Assembly (NCBI RefSeq): GCF_016097555.1 | Contig: NC_054701.1 | Coordinates: 793,049-857,048, forward strand | Direction of reading: 5' to 3' | Length of the DNA stretch: 64,000 nucleotides | Source: Gigantopelta aegis | Lineage: Eukaryota; Mollusca; Gastropoda; Neomphalida; Peltospiridae | Part shown: positions 1-11,113 of the stretch, one piece after another | Position numbering within the stretch: position 1 is the stretch's first letter | Layout: every line of letters begins with the position of its first letter | Made by a program: the position numbers and the translations under genes | The notes under the pieces: model-generated | The model's database searches: none | Told to the model about the DNA's origin: nothing | What the model saw: only the letters and a program-made list of their open reading frames with translations

Positions 1-1696
1 TACGTCATACATGTTTCAAGCACAAGGCTACTTGACACAGTGGTACTAGATGAAATAAAATTGCATACATTTTTCCCAAGATGAAACTCTTGTTTTATAA
101 CCAACACATTCTCATTTATTACCAATCACAGGACTTGTAGTGTTAACTATTCTATCAAACGTTGGGTGCACCTTGAACTTTGACCCAGCCGGAAGTTATT
201 TGGTTTAGTACTACCTATACTGATAACATACATTTTTCAAAAGGTGTCCAGTCATGTGTTTTTTATGACAACCAGGATCATCTGTATTCTAACATAAACT
301 AACAACATCAATTAACTGTTGTTTGTACAGTGACACCTAAAATAATGTACACCTCATAAGGCATATATATTGTATACAGTTTTATACAAATGTAAAATGT
401 CATATTTTAAAAAAACACCGTTTTTAAATAATTCTTCTGAAGATATTTATTGTCAGTTGGGTGTCTGATCCCAGCTATATACAGAAAGACAACATGTATA
501 TTCAGAGTACCTCAACTCTTTAAATCATTTCATAGAAACACGTGAACATGAGACGCACCTAGATTATAAAGACCTTAACAGGCACATCAACGAAATATCA
601 CTATTAAAAATACACTGTCTGAGGAAGAAAAAATCAACATGATTGCACCTGTTTCAAGTAATGACTTAATGTCCTGCACATCACTGTTGGGGGGAATCCT
701 ATATGCTGAATGTGGGTGTCTTCAATTCACCAGATACAGGAATTTCAAATCCATCAGTCATGCTGATTTTGATAATGGACCATCAAAACCATTGGCAGCC
801 GTTTTAAATATTTGTGATATCTGGAATTATCATCCAGCTTTCACGTATTTATTTTTGAACCATTACTAAAAGAAAACCTATGGTTAAATGACATAATTAC
901 CCGAACATCTATTTTCCTACATTATTTCTTAATCCAGATGAATACAATATGTATATTGGATGTATTCCTACAATCTGTAATCCAGCATATTTAGCTAGTA
1001 ACATAGCTAGTCAATATGTCAAAATGACAATAAAGATCACAGTCTTTACAAATTTGAGTTTTCCTAATTTCATACATGAAAAATTACTATGTTAATGGAA
1101 ATTAAAGATCCAATATTGGCACATGTTAATTTTAATATAAAAATAAATTGCTATTAAAATCTGAGTTCAGGTCAAACACCATACCCAGGGGACAAAACCC
1201 AATGTTTTTGAAAAGTGGACCCGGCGTGCTGGAAAAGGTCCCTTTTTGGAAAGTGTTTATTTCATACTTAAAGATGATTTTTTCCAAGGAATCCGATGGT
1301 GCTAACCAATTCTTCATAAGATGTGTCCAATATGTGTTGAGTTCGTCGTTAAATAAAACATTTCCTTCCTTCCCAGTATTCAGACAAAGTCCACAAAGAA
1401 ACACGATACCTAGACTGAGTGTGTTACAAGTATGCCTTTAGATTGAGAATTCGGATAGTTGATGAACATAATTCAAGTGGACGTTTATCAATGATCTAGT
1501 AGTTGTTTCGTAAATTAAAATTATGAATTGTTTTTGTGTGTGATTACTTTTTTGTTATTTTGTTTTTACCTTCACTTTTTTCTTGCAAATTAGATATGGA
1601 AACTGAAGGAGCGGGCGCTTTAACCAGGGTATACCATACCACTAGCAGTTGTTTAAAGCATTCCTAAGATCAGCTTTAGATGGATTCCATAGATTC
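1..1696. other. AT-rich stretch without a recognised gene
   Basis: No open frame here has a recognisable domain. A segment at about 155-225 (GGGTGCACCTTGAACTTTGA, then TATTTGGT and TACTACCT) recurs in diverged form at about 4889-4955, so both belong to one dispersed repeat. A SINE tail lies near 1333-1376 and is listed separately. The rest is AT-rich and I see nothing else in it. Confidence 0.6.
1333..1376 (+). repeat. SINE 3' tail fragment
   Basis: The segment reads TGTGTTGAGT, CGTCGTTAAATAAA and a CCTTCCTTCC-type end. It matches the last ~45 bp of the full SINE at 42782-43169, which has GTGTTGAGTGCGTCGTTAAA and a (TTTC)n tail. The body upstream (about 1140-1330) is too diverged for me to align, so only the tail is claimed. 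Confidence 0.55.
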
Positions 1697-2332
1697 CACA
1701 TGCAATGAGCCTCATCTCGATAATATACAAACATGTTCTGTCACCTTATCACATGCGATGAGCCTCATCTCGATGATATGCAAACATGTTCTGTCACATT
1801 ATCACATGCGATGAGCCTCATCTCGATGATATGCAAACATGTTCTGTTACCGTATCACATGCGATGAGCCTCATCTCGATAATATGCAAACATGTTCTGT
1901 CACCTTATCACATGCGATGAGCCTCATCTCGATAATATGCAAACATGTTCTGTCACAATATCACATGCGATGAGCCTCATCTCGATAATATGCAAACATG
2001 TTCTGTCACCTTATCACATGCGATGAGCCTCATCTCGATAATATGCAAACATGTTCTGTCACAATATCACATGCGATGAGCCTCATCTCGATAATATGCA
2101 AACATGTTCTGTCACCTTATCACATGCGATGAGCCTCATCTCGATAATATGCAAACATGTTCTGTCACCTTATCACATGCGATGAGCCTCATCTCGATAA
2201 TATGCAAACATGTTCTGTCACCTTATCACATGCGATGAGCCTCATCTCGATAATATGCAAACATGTTCTGTTACAATATCACATGCGATGAGCCTCATCT
2301 CGATAATATACAAACATGTTCTGTCACCTTAT
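1697..2332. repeat. 53-bp minisatellite, 12 units
   Basis: Twelve head-to-tail units of exactly 53 bp start with CACATGC and carry the core GATGAGCCTCATC and AACATGTTCTGTCAC. Units differ by only a few substitutions (for example CCTTAT versus AATAT near the end, ATGATATG versus ATAATATG). Each unit holds a short palindrome, GATGAG-C-CTCATC. No coding potential is implied. Confidence 0.95.
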
Positions 2333-3700
2333 CAAATCACTCGATTTGTTCATCATGTTTTATGTTTGAAATAGGGACAGGCATCAGATACACTTGATAA
2401 ATAATCAAATACTAAAATCGACACTGCCACACCGTGGGGAGACTGGAATGCACTCATCACTGAAATGTGGAGCTCCTAAATATGGTTCACTTCTGTGGTA
2501 CAGGAAATGTGAGAATGATTCGTCGAAACAGTTTACCAGTTAACATTATGGAGTTTTAGTTTTAATCGCCAAAACATGAGTTACTTGTATGCAGAAATAA
2601 GAAATATTCAAAAGTTACGAATACCTGCGGTTTATTGGTGTCTTTTGAACGAAGGGTTTCAATGGATCTCTGTGTGGTGAAAATAGCCACTGTAAAACAA
2701 CACTGGATCAGATCATGGAAGTATAACACAGGTTGTATTTGTTTATCTTATGCTCGATACAACAAGTCTGTGATGAGGGGTTCGAAGACGTTTATTCCGG
2801 ACTATTTTAAAACCCTATAAATAAAACAAATATATTCTTACGTACATATACGATATTAATACTCATTATATATATAATTTATATGTACTTCTGGTAAGTA
2901 TTCATATATTTACACATTCACATATAGTTTAACTGCTTAAAATAATACAATATCACAATATATCTCATACAGTAAATTTCATCAGTCTACAATCATAGAA
3001 TGACATATTTATGTGTATTATACATGGTTAAATAAATACAACATAACACTCAGTTCATATTTTAATACAATATTACTAACACAACATAACATGATGTGCG
3101 TATATCACCACAATAACATAAATACACATCATTTGATACATATTCAAGTTCATACACTCTTTTGTAATATTAGTATATTACAAATAACATACATAATAAT
3201 AAATAAACAAAACCTAATATATAATTGAGTCCATACCTTATCTTTGGGACAAAGGTTAGCCTGGTGTAAAACTGTTAAAATACTGTGCAACAACTTCCAA
3301 TAACACTCAAGATCACAAACAGTAGCAGAATGAAGCAGTTTGGATGTTTTACATAAAACAAAGACTCTTTTATCAAAAGCCAAGCTGGAACAACCAGTAA
3401 GAAGAAAAACACCTGCAGACTGAGACACACTCAGCTTCGATCAGTAATGCAGAAACAATAGAAAGACAAGCTATTATAGCCAGACTGAGAAGAAACAGAA
3501 GAATAAACAAGTTAAAACTTCAAGCTTGGATACTGAGTTTGAATTACATTTAGACTTGTATTTAGAATTAGTTTATACTATTTTATATAAAAGTGTTAAA
3601 AACCTAATTTTAGTGTTTGTTATGTTTATAATATTTTATGACAATAAAATTTTTAAAACCTAACTGTTGTTTATAAAAACTACATACACATTCTGCTACA
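2333..3700. other. AT-rich spacer with one diverged 103-bp repeat unit
   Basis: About 2665-2735 resembles the middle of the 103-bp unit found at 3701-4060 (TGGTGAAAATA.CCACTGTAAAA, then GGATCAGATCATGGAAGTA), so an old copy sits about 1 kb from the main array. 2820-3240 is very AT-rich. At about 3405-3553 a 49-codon frame without a start codon ends in TAG and is followed by an AATAAA near 3642. It could be a 3' exon, but I recognise nothing in it. Confidence 0.5.
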
Positions 3701-4060
3701 GAAGTACCCATCAACAGATACTCCAAGGAGACAGGTTGTCTGTCGAGTTTGTCCTTGCGTGGTGAAAATAACCACTGTAAAAACAACACTGGATCAGATC
3801 ATGGAAGTACCCATCAACAGATACTCCAAGGAGACAGGTTGTCTGTCGAGTTTGTCCTTGCGTGGTGAAAATAACCACTGTAAAAACAAGACTGGATCAG
3901 ATCATGGAAGTACCCATCAACAGATACTCTAAGGAGACAGGTTGTCTGTCGAGTTTGTCCTTGCATGGTGAAAATAACCACTGTAAAAACAACACTGGAT
4001 CAGATCATGGAAGTACCCATCAACAGATACTCCAAGGAGACAGGTTGTCTGTCGAGTTTG
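3701..4060. repeat. 103-bp minisatellite, about 3.5 units
   Basis: Units begin with GAAGTACCCATCAACAG at 3701, 3804, 3907 and 4010, giving a constant period of 103 bp. The last unit is cut off after CTGTCGAGTTTG. Units are almost identical to each other, whereas the isolated copy near 2.7 kb is clearly older. Confidence 0.93.
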
Positions 4061-4470
4061 GGCTCGTAAGCAATGGATGTAGATGTGCACCATGTACAAT
4101 GAAGTGGCTGATCACAGGTTAACCATGGGTTGTTTGTGATGAGCGAAGTGGTAGCAGAACATCGTAAAAGTCATTAAGAAACAATATCCAGCTTCTTACA
4201 TCACACACCAACATAGCTTCCGCCCATGAAAATATAATGTTGATGCTATACGACTTGTAAGCATAATTCCCATCAGTCATCTTGCCCCTCTCAAATCCTG
4301 GGCAGACATGATTGTGGATTTTGATGGTTATTCTTCAGAAAGGGTACAGTTGTACTTGTCCAAAGAATGGCCAGATAAATGCAGAGAACGGCGAATCTCT
4401 TATTTCAGTCAAATATCACCAAAGATGTGGGAATGAGATGACTTTCTTACAAACGATACCAACAAAGAAC
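4061..4470. other. No recognised feature
   Basis: Mixed-composition sequence between the 103-bp array and a SINE fragment. Open frames are short, carry no domain I recognise, and run out of or into repeats. Confidence 0.5.
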
Positions 4471-4565
4471 AGTTTGTTTTGTTTAACGACAACACTAGAG
4501 CATATTGATTTATTAATCATCGGCTATTGGATGTCAAACATTTGGTAATTTTGTCATATAGTCTA
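4471..4565 (-). repeat. SINE 3' end, minus strand
   Basis: Read on the minus strand this gives CCAAATGTTTGACATCCAAT, then a GATGATTAAT-like stretch, then CTCTAGTGTTGTCGTTAAAC. This is the same 3' domain seen in the plus-strand SINE pieces near 13.0 and 17.2 kb. Only the 3' ~95 bp is present, a normal outcome of 5' truncation. Confidence 0.65.
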
Positions 4566-5288
4566 ACCCGCTACATTTTTCAAGGAACATACACAATAAA
4601 GATATAAATACAACACCTCACCCTTGAAATAAATAGCAGAAATTCTCGAGTCAAGCTGCTAGTTTCCGAGATACATAACAGGAAGCGTCCTTCGCGGTCC
4701 CACACAAAAACTGTCAAGCTTATTCGTATGCCATCCCACCTCTTTCAAGCATCACACAACCTGGTACATTAACACTGGTTCAAATCAGAACACATGAATT
4801 GTTTTAGTCAGATAAAACAACACTTTATTACAACAAGTCCCGTCACATATGTCGCCAATGGCATTCGAGTAACCATGAAGTGCTGTATCAAAAGTCGGGT
4901 GCACCTTGAACTTTGACGTGAACGAGATGCTATTTGGTACACTACTACCTGTAACATTTCATAGCAAGTGACAGGTTGTATTCACAAATCTAACCGTACT
5001 CAAACAACTTGTTAATTTAATTCAGTTTACTATTCTATATTGACGGTGAGTTTTTCAGTTCACTGGTACAAGGAACAAGCATGGTATACAATGACTACAC
5101 TGTCTGAGCATTATGACCGTCATCAAGGTCATCGTCATTATCATCACCACCACATCACTGTCATCATGCTACAGATTTGTTCTTTTTAATCTACTCAATA
5201 TTATGACGTTCTTTTGTAGAAGGTATTCTTACTTATTTACCTTTGAAGTGTTTTCTTTAATGTTTACTTCATGGCTACGACATTTTAG
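4566..5288. other. Unassigned sequence upstream of the GPCR exon
   Basis: This contains the second copy of the dispersed repeat seen near 155-225 (here about 4889-4955). An ATG-started frame begins at 5113 and runs into the GPCR exon, but its first ~58 codons look like intron: low complexity, followed by acceptor-like TTTTGTAG near 5219 and CATTTTAG at 5281-5288. No earlier transmembrane exons were found in the first 5 kb. Confidence 0.45.
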
Positions 5289-5742
5289 TTCACCAGGTGA
5301 AGAGACGTGCTGGAGAGAAGGGGAGGTAAATGTGTTTTGCCCTATATCGACTCGACTCTACTGCTTCGTTCCCGTGATCACTCTGTTCTGTTCACATCTG
5401 GGCGCACACGAGACGGGCGAACAGAGGTCGTCTGCTCAGCAGAAACAAGTGTACAGCATACACCAGTTGCTGCTCTTAGTCACGTCTGCCTTCCTCGTGT
5501 TAACAGCGCCGATTGCTGTACGTCGCATTGTAGAAAGATACGGCAGACTTGAACTGAGCGGACACGAAAAGGCGACCAGTCTGCTTGTTCACGCTGTCAC
5601 GGACAACCTGATGTACACGAACCACACCTGTAACTTCATATTTTACTGCATCTGCGGACAGGGCTTCACAAACGAGCTGAAGAAGGTTTTGTGTTGTGTC
5701 ATGGTCAAACACCTGTCAAATGTAATCGTTATACAAATGTGA
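5289..5742 (+). CDS. Class A (rhodopsin-like) GPCR, C-terminal exon (partial)
   Basis: The frame ends at the TGA of 5740-5742. It shows a hydrophobic helix LLLLVTSAFLVLTAPIAV, with a proline placed as in TM6. A loop follows, then a helix running DNLMYTNHTCNFIFYCICG, where NFIFY stands for the NPxxY motif of TM7, and a short basic helix-8 segment (ELKKVL) with a CC pair that could be palmitoylated. N..xxY variants of this type are frequent in invertebrate peptide receptors of the FMRFamide-receptor-like group; ligand and G protein cannot be told. The TM5/loop-3 part (FVPVITLFC) is weaker, and the next frame also gives a basic loop-like reading, so a frame error or exon border there is possible. 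TM1-TM4 are not in the window, so this is either the last exon of a gene starting further upstream or a 5'-truncated relic. Confidence 0.6.
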
Positions 5743-5762
5743 CGTAACTAGTCGAGTCTAGA

Positions 5763-6313
5763 CAAGATATCACATCACGAGGCGCGTCTACACCAGATAT
5801 GACGTCACGAACCGCGTTTACACAAGATGACATCACGAGCCGCGTTTACACCTAAAATTAAATCATAAACCGGGTCTATACCACATTTTGACACCACGAG
5901 CCGTGCAAACACCATTTATGTCATCACGAGCCGCATCCACAACATATATGGTATAGGCTTACACCAGATATGACATCACGAGCAAGGCTTACACCAGATA
6001 TGACATCACGAGCACGACTTACTCCAGATATGACATCACTAACCCCGTTTACACCAGATATGACATCTCGAGCCGCGTCAAGACCAGATATGATGTCACG
6101 AGCCGCATCTACTCCAGATATGACGACGTCAAGAGCCGCGTCTACACCAGATATGACGTCACGAGCCGCGTCTTAACCAGATATGACGTCAAGAGCCGCG
6201 TCTACACCAGATATGACATCACGAGCCGCGTCTACACCAGATGTCACGAACCGCGTCTACACCAAATATGATGTCACGAGCCGCGTCTACACTAGGTATG
6301 ATGTCACGAGCCG
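5763..6313. repeat. ~30-bp minisatellite with CRE-like TGACGTCA cores
   Basis: About 18 units of roughly 28-31 bp (ACCAGATATGACGTCACGAG plus CCGCGTCTAC) start some 20 bp after the GPCR stop codon. The centre of the unit is the palindrome TGACGTCA, the consensus cAMP-response element. It is perfect at 5800-5807, 6154-6161 and 6184-6191, and one base off (TGACATCA, TGATGTCA) in most others. Some units are shortened. Confidence 0.9.
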
Positions 6314-6458
6314 TGACAATACATGTATTGATAAGTCAACTGGTTCATGTATTTAAGATTACCTAATATTTAATTGAAATATAATTTAAGTTAATTTCTT
6401 ACTCTTGTTTGAGAGTCCGTGATCGTGTTTTTTGTACTTAATGCTAGGCATGTATGAC

Positions 6459-7358
6459 AGCAACGTCACTACTACACGTCAATTACACCACACGTAACTG
6501 TCTCAGTTTGGAATCTAGCTCAGTCAACGTCACTACTACACGTCAATTACAGCACACGTAACTGTCTCAGTTGGGAATCTAGCTCAGTCAACGTCACTAC
6601 TACACGTCAATTACAACACACGTAACTGTCTCAGTTTGGAATCTAGCTCAGTCAACGTCACTACTACACGTCAATTACACCACACGTAACTGTCTCAGTT
6701 GGGAATCTAGCTCAGTCAACGTCACTACTACACGTCAATTACACCACATGCGTAACTGTCTCAGTTGGGAATCTAGCTCAGTCAACGTCACTACTATACG
6801 TCAATTACACCACACGTAACTGTCTCAGTTGGGAATCTAGCTCAGTCAACGTCACTACTACACGTCAATTACAGCACACGTAACTGTCTCAGTTGGGAAT
6901 CTAGCTCAGTCTACGTCACTACTACACGTCAATTACAGCACACGTAACTGTCTCAGTTGGGAATCTAGCTCAGTCAACGTCACTACTACACGTCAATTAC
7001 ACCACACGTAACTGTCTCAGTTGGGAATCTAGCTCAGTCAACGTCACTACTACACGTCAATTACACCACACGTAACTGTCTCAGTTGGGAATCTAGCTCA
7101 GTCAACGTCACTACTACACGTCAATTACACCACATACGTAACTGTCTCAGTTGGGAATCTAGCTCAGCCAACGTCACTACTGCACGTCAATTACACCACA
7201 CGTAACTGTCTCAGTTGGGAATCTAGCTCAGTCAACGTCACTACTACACGTCAATTACAGCACACGTAACTGTCTCAGTTGGGAATCTAGCTCAGTCAAC
7301 GTCACTACTACACATCAATTACAGCACACGTAACTGTCTCAGTTGGAAATCTAGCTCA
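6459..7358. repeat. 64-bp minisatellite, left block (14 units)
   Basis: Units start with GTCAACGTCACTACTACACG and have a constant 64-bp period (6459, 6523, 6587 and so on), apart from two 66-bp units with an extra dinucleotide (ACATGCG, ACATACG). A 35-bp unique flank, GTCAGCGATCGG to CACAAGAT (7359-7393), follows. The same array and the same flank reappear beyond the LINE at 12373-12862. Confidence 0.95.
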
Positions 7359-7393
7359 GTCAGCGATCGGCTGAGTTGATTTGGTCACAAGAT
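7032..7393. repeat. Left copy of a long direct duplication flanking the LINE
   Basis: The last five 64-bp units plus the 35-bp unique flank occur again at 12373-12862. The order of variant units agrees at the start of both copies: an ACC type, then the 66-bp ACATACG type, then ACC, then AGC. The right copy has two extra units before its end. This is what a target-site duplication of about 360 bp would look like after a small change in array length. Confidence 0.65.
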
Positions 7394-7490
7394 GATGATA
7401 TTCTTTATTTCCTCCATAAATGAAGATTGCATACAATCACACGTTCAAATTAAATAAATAACACAAAAATACAGGTACCGTAATACATTA

Positions 7491-7601
<111 letters not shown>

Positions 7602-7631
7602 TACATGCCCTTCATAACTATTTATAACAGT

Positions 7632-10091
7632 TTAGAAATCCAACCGGATGTACTGACGACAAAGATGTATATATTTTGATATGCTTAAAATAAACGCAAT
7701 CCACTGATGAAAATCAAGACCATTCAGGTCATTGTTTTCTCCTCCCAAAATACAGTTCATGAGATTTTCGTCACTTTGGTCACATATTGTAACATACTGG
7801 TCAATAGACATAATGTTTGCTAGTAATTCAAAAGCAGCATTTCTTTCTGTTATTAGTTTTTCACAGTGTAATAAAATATGTTTAGAATAATCTAACGTTT
7901 GTTTATCACATAGAATACATTTCCTTGGAAAGGTTTTCATGCTACCTATTTTTACGACTGATGATAAAGTTATTTTACAATTTGGATGAACGTACGCTAT
8001 TTTCCAAAGAATGTGGACACCGATATCGGGGTGAATGTCACAGAAGCGGGAAAGTTCAGGCGTTCTATAAAGTTTAGTTTGGTGACTCGTATTCTCAAAT
8101 TCCATTAGTTTTCTGTTTACTATTGCACCCCAATGGAGTTTATCTATGAATTCTCCGTGTTTCACATATCTGTATATCACATCAGTAAGATTATATTTCT
8201 TAATCACATTAAATATATCGCTTATAAAGTCGGCATGTGTTCTTATGCCAATAAGATATTGTCCAAGTTTCCAAAGAAAGAGTTTCTTCGATATATGTTT
8301 AGTTTCCTGTCGGCACAAACGTCCAAGTAGCAATAGCTTGCACTTGTCAATATAGGTCTGCATTGACCATAGCCCCAGAGTGGCCGTGGTTGTAATACTA
8401 GGCGATCGCTGATCTAGACCTTGGGCTCTTCTAGCAAACTGTCTTTGAACCCGTTCCATCTTATTAATATTAGTATCAGAGATATCAAAATATAGTTCAC
8501 AGGCATAAAATGATGATGGCAATATAACTCGTTTCCAGATTTTAGCGCTTGCAATAGGATTCAAACCGTTTATTTGTAATCCAATCATGTACAGTGAGTT
8601 AACTGTTTTAGTAACTTTTTCACATGCACGTTCGATTCTTTTCTGACAGGAATTATTACTGGTAAATAAAACACCTGCATATTTCGTTTCTTCAACATGG
8701 TTAATTTTACTTTGCCCCAGAAGAAATGTATTTCCAGTGTTACAATTGCGTTTGTTATTAAATAATATGGAACAACTTTTGCTGGGATTATATTTTAAAC
8801 GCCATTTGGTAGCATACGAGTAAACCGTATTAATCAGTGTTTGCATACCTTTAGTTGTTGCACTTAAAATAATGGTATCATCTGCAAGCAATAGTCCTGG
8901 TATTTTTATATGTGCCATACTTATACCATAGTCAGTCATTCTCAGTTCGGTCATCAAGTCATTGATAAAAACCAAAAATAACCAAGCAGACATAACTCTG
9001 CCTTGTCCAACACCACGGGTAATACAGAATTGTTCAGAAGCACATCCCTGAAAAGCAACAAAGGCACAAGCTGTCGTATAAGAGTGTCTAATAAGACGCC
9101 AGCTCTTAGATTTTATTCCTAATTTATAAAGTTTGTGAAGCAGGCCATCTTGCCACACGCGGTCAAAGGCCTTTTCATTATCAAGAAATGTAGCATGGAG
9201 ACCAGTCTGGGATTGGGAATAATGACTTATACATTCTTGTAATGTCCAGGCAGCTAATTGGGCACCACTGTTTTTACAAAATCCAAATTGAAGTGGATCA
9301 GGGAAGTTTACATTTGATTTCTCGAACCACTGTTGAATTCGGTTAAGGATGATTTTTTCTAGCAATTTGCCTAATGAAGATGTCAAAGTTATACCTCTGT
9401 AGTTCCGTGGGTCACTTTTGTCTTTACCGTTTTGTTTATATAATGGAATAGTGCATCCAATTCTATAAGCTTTAGAAATATATTCTTTTTCAATAATCAG
9501 GTTAAAAAGAATTTGAATATGTTGCATAAATATATCTCCTGCATATCTTAAGTGTTCGTTAGAGATGCCATCTGGTCCTGGTGATTTGTTATTTTTAAGG
9601 GGTTTAATAACAGAGGCTACTTCACCAAATGTCACGAGGTCAGCTAAAATTGTTTCTTCCTGTGAATAACTATCGCCTAAAAGTTGTTCAATATTTATTT
9701 TTTCCGAATTCTGGCATTCAGTATTTTCTGTGGCAAGATCAGCGAAATAATCCTTCCATAAACATGTAATTTGATATGGAGTTATTGCTTCAGTCCCGTT
9801 ATATTTGAGTATGTTTATTGTTGAAGACGATTGTCTAAAACGCCTAACAGTTTTATAAAAATACCCCACATCAACATTTGAACTATTTTCAATTTCCTTG
9901 TACACATAATCTTTATAATTCAATTTCGAACGTCTGTTGTTTTTCCGGAACACACGTTTCGCATCTTTATAATTACGATAAGAAATGGATTGTGGATTTC
10001 GAGGTTTCCCATCTTTTTTCCATTCTCGACGTTTTTCTCTCATTGTGTGGTGATCTTTATCTAAGCCGTCACGTTTCCAAAACGGTTTCAA
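7632..10091 (-). CDS. LINE ORF2, reverse transcriptase part
   Basis: About 820 codons in the same frame as the endonuclease. The conserved RT blocks appear in order: NKSPGPDG, RNYRGITL, LDNEKAFDRVW (first catalytic Asp), GVGQGRVMSAWLF and LLLADDTIIL (the catalytic ADD box; most LINEs have YADD or FADD). A C-terminal CxxC-x9-H-x4-C finger (CILCDKQTLDYSKHILLHC) follows, as in many LINEs. It copies LINE RNA into DNA at the nicked target. The frame upstream is closed by a single TGA two codons before 10091, and there is no ATG at that point, so this part would be made only by stop-codon read-through or in an intact sister copy. The last residues sit about 240 bp from the 3' end. Confidence 0.88.
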   Translation of the reverse strand: MKPFWKRDGLDKDHHTMREKRREWKKDGKPRNPQSISYRNYKDAKRVFRKNNRRSKLNYKDYVYKEIENSSNVDVGYFYKTVRRFRQSSSTINILKYNGTEAITPYQITCLWKDYFADLATENTECQNSEKINIEQLLGDSYSQEETILADLVTFGEVASVIKPLKNNKSPGPDGISNEHLRYAGDIFMQHIQILFNLIIEKEYISKAYRIGCTIPLYKQNGKDKSDPRNYRGITLTSSLGKLLEKIILNRIQQWFEKSNVNFPDPLQFGFCKNSGAQLAAWTLQECISHYSQSQTGLHATFLDNEKAFDRVWQDGLLHKLYKLGIKSKSWRLIRHSYTTACAFVAFQGCASEQFCITRGVGQGRVMSAWLFLVFINDLMTELRMTDYGISMAHIKIPGLLLADDTIILSATTKGMQTLINTVYSYATKWRLKYNPSKSCSILFNNKRNCNTGNTFLLGQSKINHVEETKYAGVLFTSNNSCQKRIERACEKVTKTVNSLYMIGLQINGLNPIASAKIWKRVILPSSFYACELYFDISDTNINKMERVQRQFARRAQGLDQRSPSITTTATLGLWSMQTYIDKCKLLLLGRLCRQETKHISKKLFLWKLGQYLIGIRTHADFISDIFNVIKKYNLTDVIYRYVKHGEFIDKLHWGAIVNRKLMEFENTSHQTKLYRTPELSRFCDIHPDIGVHILWKIAYVHPNCKITLSSVVKIGSMKTFPRKCILCDKQTLDYSKHILLHCEKLITERNAAFELLANIMSIDQYVTICDQSDENLMNCILGGENNDLNGLDFHQWIAFILSISKYIHLCRQYIRLDF

Positions 10092-10094
10092 GTA

Positions 10095-11093
10095 TCATCT
10101 ATATCTTCCTCGTGGTATATACATATGAGATGCATACAAAAGACTGTGCACAATACTTGTGTTATACGTTTCTATATCTTGTTCGTAACATTCGTGTGTT
10201 TGGTTATATGTAAAGTTTAACAGTTTATCTACTTCTGTTTTGTACATTCTTAAATCATCTTCGTTGGCTTTGGACCATTTTAGCGTAACATCATTGGCAG
10301 CTATTTTATCTATTCTACTTCTAAATATAGATATAGTACTATATAATGAATAGTGATCAGATATATCATAGGGAATAAGTTGGTTAACTTCACATACAAG
10401 AATACACCCACGCATATATTCAGGTACACAAATATAGTCAATTGTGCTTCTGTTGGCATTGTCTTTAGATCTAAATGTACACTTTGGTTGTTCTGGTGAT
10501 ATACATGATGTAGAAACCAAATGTCTCTGTTTGAATAGTTTCTCAAACAGAGTTCTAACTCTGTAAGATTTCTGGAAATCACATCTGTGAATATCCACAT
10601 TTAAGTCACCTGCTATCACACATGCACCGTCACTTGAATATTTATCAAACACCTCACACACATTTTCAAGAGCATTTAAATAATGTTGATTTGTATAATT
10701 TGTAGAGGGAAGGCGTGTACCTATCAGGTAAACATGTTCGTAATCTGACTTCATTATTTTTATTGTGACAATGTGGTCAAAATGTAAGTCTATGTTTTCA
10801 ATTTGGAAATAAGCTGTTTTCCGATACATAATTGCTACTCCCCCAAACCCTCGGGTGGAATTATTCGTGTTTTTGTCGCATTTTACAACTACATTAAAGT
10901 CTGATCTCAGATTACAAAGAAACATTTTTGAATGATCGTGGAGCCAGTGCTCCGTAATAATAGCAATGTCTACATTGTTTAGTAATGTTACTAAGTGAGG
11001 AGTGCCATACATCACTCCTCTCATGTTCCAGGTCACAATACGAAGTGTGAAAGTGAAAATAATTAATAGTATTATAAACGTAACTATTTTCAT
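10095..11093 (-). CDS. LINE ORF2, APE-like endonuclease part
   Basis: 332 residues starting with ATG at 11093, about 20 bp after the ORF1 stop. Apurinic-endonuclease motifs are in order: TWNMRG near the N-terminus, ITEHWL (catalytic Glu), AGDLNVD (the GDxN motif), STIDYI and SDHYSL (catalytic Asp-His). The hydrophobic start (about residues 5-17) is unlike the rest and may be translated leader. The enzyme nicks the chromosomal target to prime reverse transcription. The frame ends in TGA at 10097-10095 and then continues open into the RT part, so ORF2 is a single frame with one stop in this copy. Confidence 0.88.
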   Translation of the reverse strand: MKIVTFIILLIIFTFTLRIVTWNMRGVMYGTPHLVTLLNNVDIAIITEHWLHDHSKMFLCNLRSDFNVVVKCDKNTNNSTRGFGGVAIMYRKTAYFQIENIDLHFDHIVTIKIMKSDYEHVYLIGTRLPSTNYTNQHYLNALENVCEVFDKYSSDGACVIAGDLNVDIHRCDFQKSYRVRTLFEKLFKQRHLVSTSCISPEQPKCTFRSKDNANRSTIDYICVPEYMRGCILVCEVNQLIPYDISDHYSLYSTISIFRSRIDKIAANDVTLKWSKANEDDLRMYKTEVDKLLNFTYNQTHECYEQDIETYNTSIVHSLLYASHMYIPRGRYR

Positions 11094-11113
11094 TATTGGC
11101 TTCTAGAGTACCG

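Noticed and set aside
1697-2332. CRISPR-like regular repeats
   Set aside because: Units are contiguous tandem copies without unique spacers, in a eukaryotic genome; the same holds for the other arrays.
3405-3553. 49-codon frame ending KLKLQAWILSLNYI with a downstream AATAAA
   Set aside because: No start codon, no clear acceptor, no homology I recognise; too short to support a gene.
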